A stretch of 9,502 nt of DNA from DASYSA01 sp036003885 (GTDB lineage: Bacteria; Acidobacteriota; Blastocatellia; UBA7656): contig DASYSA010000211.1 of assembly GCA_036003885.1 (NCBI GenBank), positions 1 to 9,502 of the forward strand. Direction: 5' to 3'. Positions 5,718 to 9,502 of the stretch are shown here, piece by piece (position 1 is the stretch's first letter; every line of letters begins with the position of its first letter). A program made the position numbers and the translations under genes. The notes beneath the pieces were generated by a model, which was not told the origin of the DNA, searched no databases, and saw only the letters and a list, made by a program, of their open reading frames with translations.

Positions 5718-5901
5718 GTGATCACCTCCATCTGGAAGCCAAGCCCCTTCTTCCTCGGCAGCACGCTCTTCGATCCGGCGGCGTTCGTGGATGCCAGAAG
5801 GATACAGCGTGGGGAGGGCCCGGGCCAAATCTCCGGGCTCAGGTCCAATGGTGAAGGCCTCGAGACGCCTCGAATCAACAGGCCCGCGCAGCTCAGGCAG
5901 C
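5718..5901. other. Gap upstream of the UPF0175 gene
   Basis: This 184-bp stretch is GC-rich and open on the minus strand in frame with UPF0175, but it does not read like a known domain. It contains TCGAGGCGTCTCGA-type inverted bases (hairpin near 5865-5878). Promoter or operator elements for the antitoxin genes would be expected here but I cannot identify them. Confidence 0.4.
5720..5729 (-). promoter_or_regulatory. Near-perfect Shine-Dalgarno of the UPF0175 gene
   Basis: The minus strand has GGAGGTGATC directly before the ATG at 5717, nearly the full complement of the 16S rRNA 3' end. It decides the start: the open frame extends upstream to 5939 but that part lacks family similarity. Confidence 0.85.
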
Positions 5902-6276
5902 CTACAAGTTCTCTTCGCTGTCGGCTTCAATCTCGACAACGCAGTTCACCCGGTGATTCGGGTCTTCGCTCGGCTTTACGTAGCGAACTCGAAAGGCGGA
6001 TCCAACCTCTCGCTTGAGGCGCCTGGTCAACTCAATTCCTCGCCCGTGAAACTTTTCCCAGGGAAAAGACTCGAAATTATCCCAGGAATCCCGTTCAAAC
6101 ATCCCTATCCAATCAGCGAAGCCGGCCTCCAATTCCTTCGACACATTCCAATCCGAGTGGCAGCCGCCTATCATGTCAGCAACGTTTCCGCCGGGAGCAT
6201 TCGACTCCTCAGGATTTTCGTTTAGCCACGCGTATGGTCCCAAACCATAGTCCGCCATGATTGTGATTAGTTGCAT
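5902..6276 (-). CDS. Conserved-looking protein of unknown function, 124 residues
   Basis: I do not recognise a named domain. The product is acidic, soluble and without a signal peptide or membrane segment. It begins MQLITIMADYGLGPYAWLNE, has a Gly/Asn-rich stretch near 29-38 with Cys39-His40, a tryptophan-rich middle (DWNVSKELEAGFADW, then SWDNFESFPW), a basic helix ELTRRLKREVG (82-92), and ends CVVEIEADSEENL. The ATG at 6276 has an AGGGAGGG purine tract right upstream; a second ATG at codon 7 is possible. The gene lies 172 bases downstream of the helicase gene in the same direction, and a fragment of a second copy survives at 4606-4690, so the family seems to be duplicated within this island. 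An immunity- or antitoxin-like role is conceivable but there is no direct evidence. Confidence 0.7.
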   Translation of the reverse strand: MQLITIMADYGLGPYAWLNENPEESNAPGGNVADMIGGCHSDWNVSKELEAGFADWIGMFERDSWDNFESFPWEKFHGRGIELTRRLKREVGSAFRVRYVKPSEDPNHRVNCVVEIEADSEENL

Positions 6277-6337
6277 AGCCCTCCCTACAAAGAAAGGTGG
6301 TCTGGACTGGATTGCTTCTGGGAGTGGGGCGGTCTCT

Positions 6338-6356
6338 TTAATTAACTACGTCGTAG
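6338..6356. promoter_or_regulatory. Adjacent palindromes, possible operator
   Basis: TTAATTAA (6338-6345) is followed directly by CTACGTCGTAG (6346-6356), an 11-bp palindrome around a central T. They lie in the gap between the helicase gene and the 124-residue gene, 62 bases upstream of the latter's start. A dyad here could be a binding site for a regulator such as an antitoxin. No convincing -35/-10 pair was found beside it. Confidence 0.3.
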
Positions 6357-6448
6357 AGTAGCGGAATTCGAGGGTAATTGGCAATCAACTTCAGATGGTT
6401 GGCCCGTGCTGGCGTCTCGCCGTCAACCGATTTTGAAGTCCGCTTCTT

Positions 6449-9400
6449 TCAAGCTACGTCGCCGTCGCCTGGCGGTACGTGTAATTTCTCGCGCAGAGCT
6501 TCGGGGATCGGCTCTGATAGGTTCCATACGACGGTTATCGGCTTCTCACCCTCCCAAGAGACAAACTCGACCGGCCCGCAGTACGTGAATGGCGCACCCT
6601 TGCCACCAGGCAGCTTTGGACGCTCTCTAACAAACAGATGCACGTCGATGCCGAGGTCTTTGTGATCGCGGATTGATCGACCGCGCTTGTCGCCTTGTTT
6701 AGTTTGGTTTTGACTCTCCCACTGAAATTTATTCGGTGATAGAAAGCTGTTCTGGTATGCGGCACCCTGACCGGGTTTTTGAAGCGTGACGAGCAAGAAC
6801 GTGTGTTGGTCCTGACTAACAAATCCCACGTTCCAGATTGCTTCTGAATAAGAAAGGCCAAACAGGGGTGCTATCTCTTCGCGCTGATACGCTTTCCAAA
6901 GAGCGGCTGTGAGCGTGGCCGCTCCCAGCGGCTCAAGACCCCACTCGGCACCGGTGCGGCGTAGCGACACTCGATGCCTCGTACCGGGCAAGCCTGTATC
7001 GGGACCGAACCACTTCCTCAGCAGCTCTGGCAACACGTTTGTTTCCGACCCCGGCGCACGCATAACATTAATTGCAACTTTAACAAAGTTAGCGCTGTAG
7101 ATTTCAGCTCCCACCCGAACTTCTGTCCATCCGTTTGGCACGCCCGGGTTCTGAGCCCGCGGCGGTAGGAACAGAATAGGCTGCCCTCCTGAATGGCTAA
7201 TCTTTAGAACATAGCTGTCAGCCTTTGGGGCGCTCGGGCGATCAAGGTACTCAGAAAGTCGCCAGTCTACAACCTCTCGTACTAACTCCTGGAACGCTTC
7301 TCTGTTATCTGGAGACACGTCAGTGGTCATGCTAAACACCTCGCCCTTACTCACGTATGCGAAATCAATGCGCCCGCCCATTCCCTTGCCCCCAACCCAA
7401 GCCGCGATCGGGTTTTTGACTAGCAGCGCCTCGATCTCCGGCAGCGAATGCAGCGGAATGCCTATGTCTGCAGCGAGCGTACTAGAATGCTCAGCGACCC
7501 GAACCACCTGCTGGGCCAACGCTTTGAGGGACAGAGATCCTGGAACCTGGTTCGCATTGAGCATGGCGAGCAGAACAAGCATCTTGTAGCTCTTTTCCAT
7601 CGGGGTTGCCTCCAGCGCGGCCAGAAAGTCCCGACGTTCCTCAAACGCACTTTCCTCAGACCCCAACCCGCCTTCGGATTTTACGAAGCCAAGCCACGAA
7701 CCAAACTGTGGTCGGACGGCCCTAGGGTTATAGCGCTCGAGATAAAGCTCTGCGGCAGTCGGCCGAACTCCGTGTATCTCAAGAAAGTCTTTATAGCGAC
7801 GTCGTATCAGATCAACCGCGTCTGCGGGTATCCTCAGGAGTGCTTTTAGAATATCCTTGGCTTCCAACTCATACGTGACCTCACACCCCGGTGGGAGCTC
7901 AGCGGTGCCCGCCTCGAGTCTCTCTAGAAGATTCAATATGTGGCTGTCGCCGGCGGGCAATCCAAACAGGGTTTGGGGCTTGATAAGGAACGTGCGGTGG
8001 TTCCCTATGTAGTCGATTACGGTGAGCTTCTTGCCGAAATTTCCCCGCCGGAGGCCTCGCCCAAACTGCTGCAGCCAAATGATGCGTGACTCCGTTGGCC
8101 TCAACATCATTATGGTATCGAGTTCAGGCAGATCGACTCCCTCGTTGAGAATGTCAACCGCGCAGATCACATCGAGCTCGCTGTCTCGCAACTGTTCGAG
8201 GGATTTTGCGCGGGGAGCGGTCTGTGGCCCAGAATGTATCGCTACCGCCCGGACACCATTCCTGCGAAAGAAATCAGCCATGAAGTCCGCGTGGCGCTGG
8301 GATACACAAAAAGCAATGGTGCGTTTACCGGCGCGCTTGCGGTACTGATCGAGTGCATTCTCGGCCCGGGCTTGCGTTGCGACTGCCGCTTCGAGTTCGT
8401 TCAGGTCGAAGCGGCGGTTATGCCAGGGGATATTGCGGTAGTCAACATCGTCGGGCACGCCAAAGTAGTGGAATGGGCAGAGCAGCTCACGGCGGATCCC
8501 TTCCGTGAGGTCACACCGATACACAAGATTCTGATCACAGAGGGCCAACAGGTCCGCGCCGTCGGTCCTCTCGGGTGTTGCAGTAAGTCCCAGCAAGAAC
8601 TCAGGACGAAAGTAATCAATGAGACGGCGATAAGTGCGCGCTTCGGCGTGGTGGAATTCGTCGACGACAATATAGTCAAATGCGGTTGGCGAGAAGCGCT
8701 GGAGATGCTTAGTGTGGCTGAGCGTTTGTATCGATGCAAACAGAACCGCTGCTCCGGGCGACTTCTCTTGCCCGGAATACCGGCCTAGATAGTCAGTCGG
8801 CCGAACTCTTCGGAAGGACTCGAGTGCTTGACCAAGGATCTCTTCTCGATGCGCAACGAACAGTACGCGTTTAAAAGGAGCTGAGTCGAATGCGCTCAAC
8901 CATGTTTTACCGAGGCCCGTGGCCAGTACTACGAGGCCCGCTTTGTGTCCCTCCTTCCTGGTTGCTTCCAGGGCAGTCAACGCCTCCTGCTGAATCGGAT
9001 GAGGTGGAGGTGGAGCGAGATAGGGATGAACCCATTCCAGTGCCACTTGGTCGATCAGATGTGGACGCCGGAGGTCATACTCGGCGACCCAGTCCGGCGT
9101 AAGTTCCACCGTCGCCGGGCTGTGAAACAGAGAATCAAACGCCTTCGTGATTTCGATAAAACCTGCGGCATCTTGCGAGGAGATCACCCGGTAGTTCCAC
9201 TCGACTCCGGTTCTAAGCGCGTTCGCGCTTAGATTGGAGCTGCCCACGAACGCGGCGCTACTACCATCGCGATGGTGGAAAACATACGCCTTAGGGTGGA
9301 AGGATCGCGCAAGAGGCAAATCCGCGTGTCCGACCGTAGTCTCAAAGACCCGGCGCTCAATGTTGCCGTGAAGATCCAGTAGACGCAGAAGCGCCTCCGG

Positions 9401-9502
9401 CTCAGTCGCGCCCATGTAGTCTCCGGTAAGAATACGCAACCGCCCTTCACGGCTGAGCAGTTCCTCAAGATAAGGGTGAATCAATTCCAGGCCGCTACGC
9501 AT
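6449..9502 (-). CDS. SauUSI-like type IV restriction enzyme: PLD nuclease, SF2 helicase, DUF3427 (5' partial)
   Basis: 1017 residues are visible; the 5' end lies outside the window, since the Met at the edge falls inside the PLD domain. Residues 1-130 form a phospholipase D-type nuclease domain: RILTGDYMGAT, His69-x-Lys71, then GSSNLSANAL (87-96) and GVEWN. Residues 165-510 form a superfamily 2 helicase: ATGLGKT (194-200), DEFHH (281-285, the DExH box), TATPER (308-313), DILNEGVDLPELD (450-462) and QFGRGLRR (479-486). After a mainly helical middle, residues about 875-1005 match DUF3427: LSPNKFQWESQNQT, IRDHKDLGIDVHLFVRE and PFTYCGPVEF. This order is that of SauUSI of Staphylococcus aureus, which cuts DNA containing 5-methyl- or 5-hydroxymethylcytosine using ATP. 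The modified-base target here is inferred, not shown. All catalytic motifs in view are intact. Confidence 0.9.
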   Translation of the reverse strand: MRSGLELIHPYLEELLSREGRLRILTGDYMGATEPEALLRLLDLHGNIERRVFETTVGHADLPLARSFHPKAYVFHHRDGSSAAFVGSSNLSANALRTGVEWNYRVISSQDAAGFIEITKAFDSLFHSPATVELTPDWVAEYDLRRPHLIDQVALEWVHPYLAPPPPHPIQQEALTALEATRKEGHKAGLVVLATGLGKTWLSAFDSAPFKRVLFVAHREEILGQALESFRRVRPTDYLGRYSGQEKSPGAAVLFASIQTLSHTKHLQRFSPTAFDYIVVDEFHHAEARTYRRLIDYFRPEFLLGLTATPERTDGADLLALCDQNLVYRCDLTEGIRRELLCPFHYFGVPDDVDYRNIPWHNRRFDLNELEAAVATQARAENALDQYRKRAGKRTIAFCVSQRHADFMADFFRRNGVRAVAIHSGPQTAPRAKSLEQLRDSELDVICAVDILNEGVDLPELDTIMMLRPTESRIIWLQQFGRGLRRGNFGKKLTVIDYIGNHRTFLIKPQTLFGLPAGDSHILNLLERLEAGTAELPPGCEVTYELEAKDILKALLRIPADAVDLIRRRYKDFLEIHGVRPTAAELYLERYNPRAVRPQFGSWLGFVKSEGGLGSEESAFEERRDFLAALEATPMEKSYKMLVLLAMLNANQVPGSLSLKALAQQVVRVAEHSSTLAADIGIPLHSLPEIEALLVKNPIAAWVGGKGMGGRIDFAYVSKGEVFSMTTDVSPDNREAFQELVREVVDWRLSEYLDRPSAPKADSYVLKISHSGGQPILFLPPRAQNPGVPNGWTEVRVGAEIYSANFVKVAINVMRAPGSETNVLPELLRKWFGPDTGLPGTRHRVSLRRTGAEWGLEPLGAATLTAALWKAYQREEIAPLFGLSYSEAIWNVGFVSQDQHTFLLVTLQKPGQGAAYQNSFLSPNKFQWESQNQTKQGDKRGRSIRDHKDLGIDVHLFVRERPKLPGGKGAPFTYCGPVEFVSWEGEKPITVVWNLSEPIPEALREKLHVPPGDGDVA

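Noticed and set aside
5718..5939. Longer start for the UPF0175 gene (157 residues)
   Set aside because: The upstream part lacks family similarity, while the ATG at 5717 has a near-perfect Shine-Dalgarno and gives the normal family length.
6397..6428. Terminator after the helicase gene (GGTTG/CAACC with inner GGCG/CGCC)
   Set aside because: The pairing is uneven and no T-run follows on the minus strand.
8234..8788. 184-codon plus-strand frame opposite the helicase
   Set aside because: It is antisense to the conserved helicase motifs and is a shadow frame.

Overview
The window is a bacterial accessory (defence and toxin-antitoxin type) region. Genes have strong Shine-Dalgarno sites, ATG starts, moderate GC and short gaps. 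The mix of a non-secreted-looking S41 peptidase, several PIN and antitoxin genes, a YhcG remnant, DUF488, and a ~90-bp array of ACTCAGN-type heptamers would fit a soil Acidobacteriota-like genome, but no marker gene is present and that placement is a weak inference.

Layout. 1-160 holds an imperfect inverted repeat and a 13-unit heptamer array that runs up to the ribosome binding site of the first gene. 182-2194 (+) is an S41-family peptidase. 2195-2700 (+) contains the wreck of a PIN-domain toxin gene. From about 2640 to the right edge everything lies on the minus strand, so in transcription order (right to left): a large PLD nuclease-helicase-DUF3427 protein of the SauUSI type (9502-6449, 5' end outside the window), a 124-residue protein of unknown function (6276-5902), a UPF0175 antitoxin (5717-5466), a VapB-like antitoxin overlapping a VapC PIN toxin (5363-5088 and 5098-4694), a 3' fragment related to the 124-residue gene (about 4690-4606), a structured repeat (copy 2, 4611-4519), a broken YhcG/DUF1016 nuclease gene (4354-3619), a second copy of the repeat (3624-3534), and a DUF488-type gene (3412-2639).

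How the parts relate. The SauUSI-like gene predicts an ATP-dependent restriction enzyme directed at modified cytosines. The genes downstream look like a stability and stress layer: a complete VapBC pair, an antitoxin without an obvious partner, and two decayed modules (PIN remnant, YhcG remnant). This pattern of intact and decaying small genes is typical of a defence island in turnover.

The most unusual feature is the ~91-93-bp repeat present twice. Both copies can fold into the same two-hairpin shape. Paired positions differ between copies in a compensatory way, a bulged G and a TTCTTCCA internal loop are conserved, and both copies supply the same TGA stop codon to the truncated reading frames that run into them. 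The copies sit between successive modules, as a cassette-spacing or mobile structured element would.
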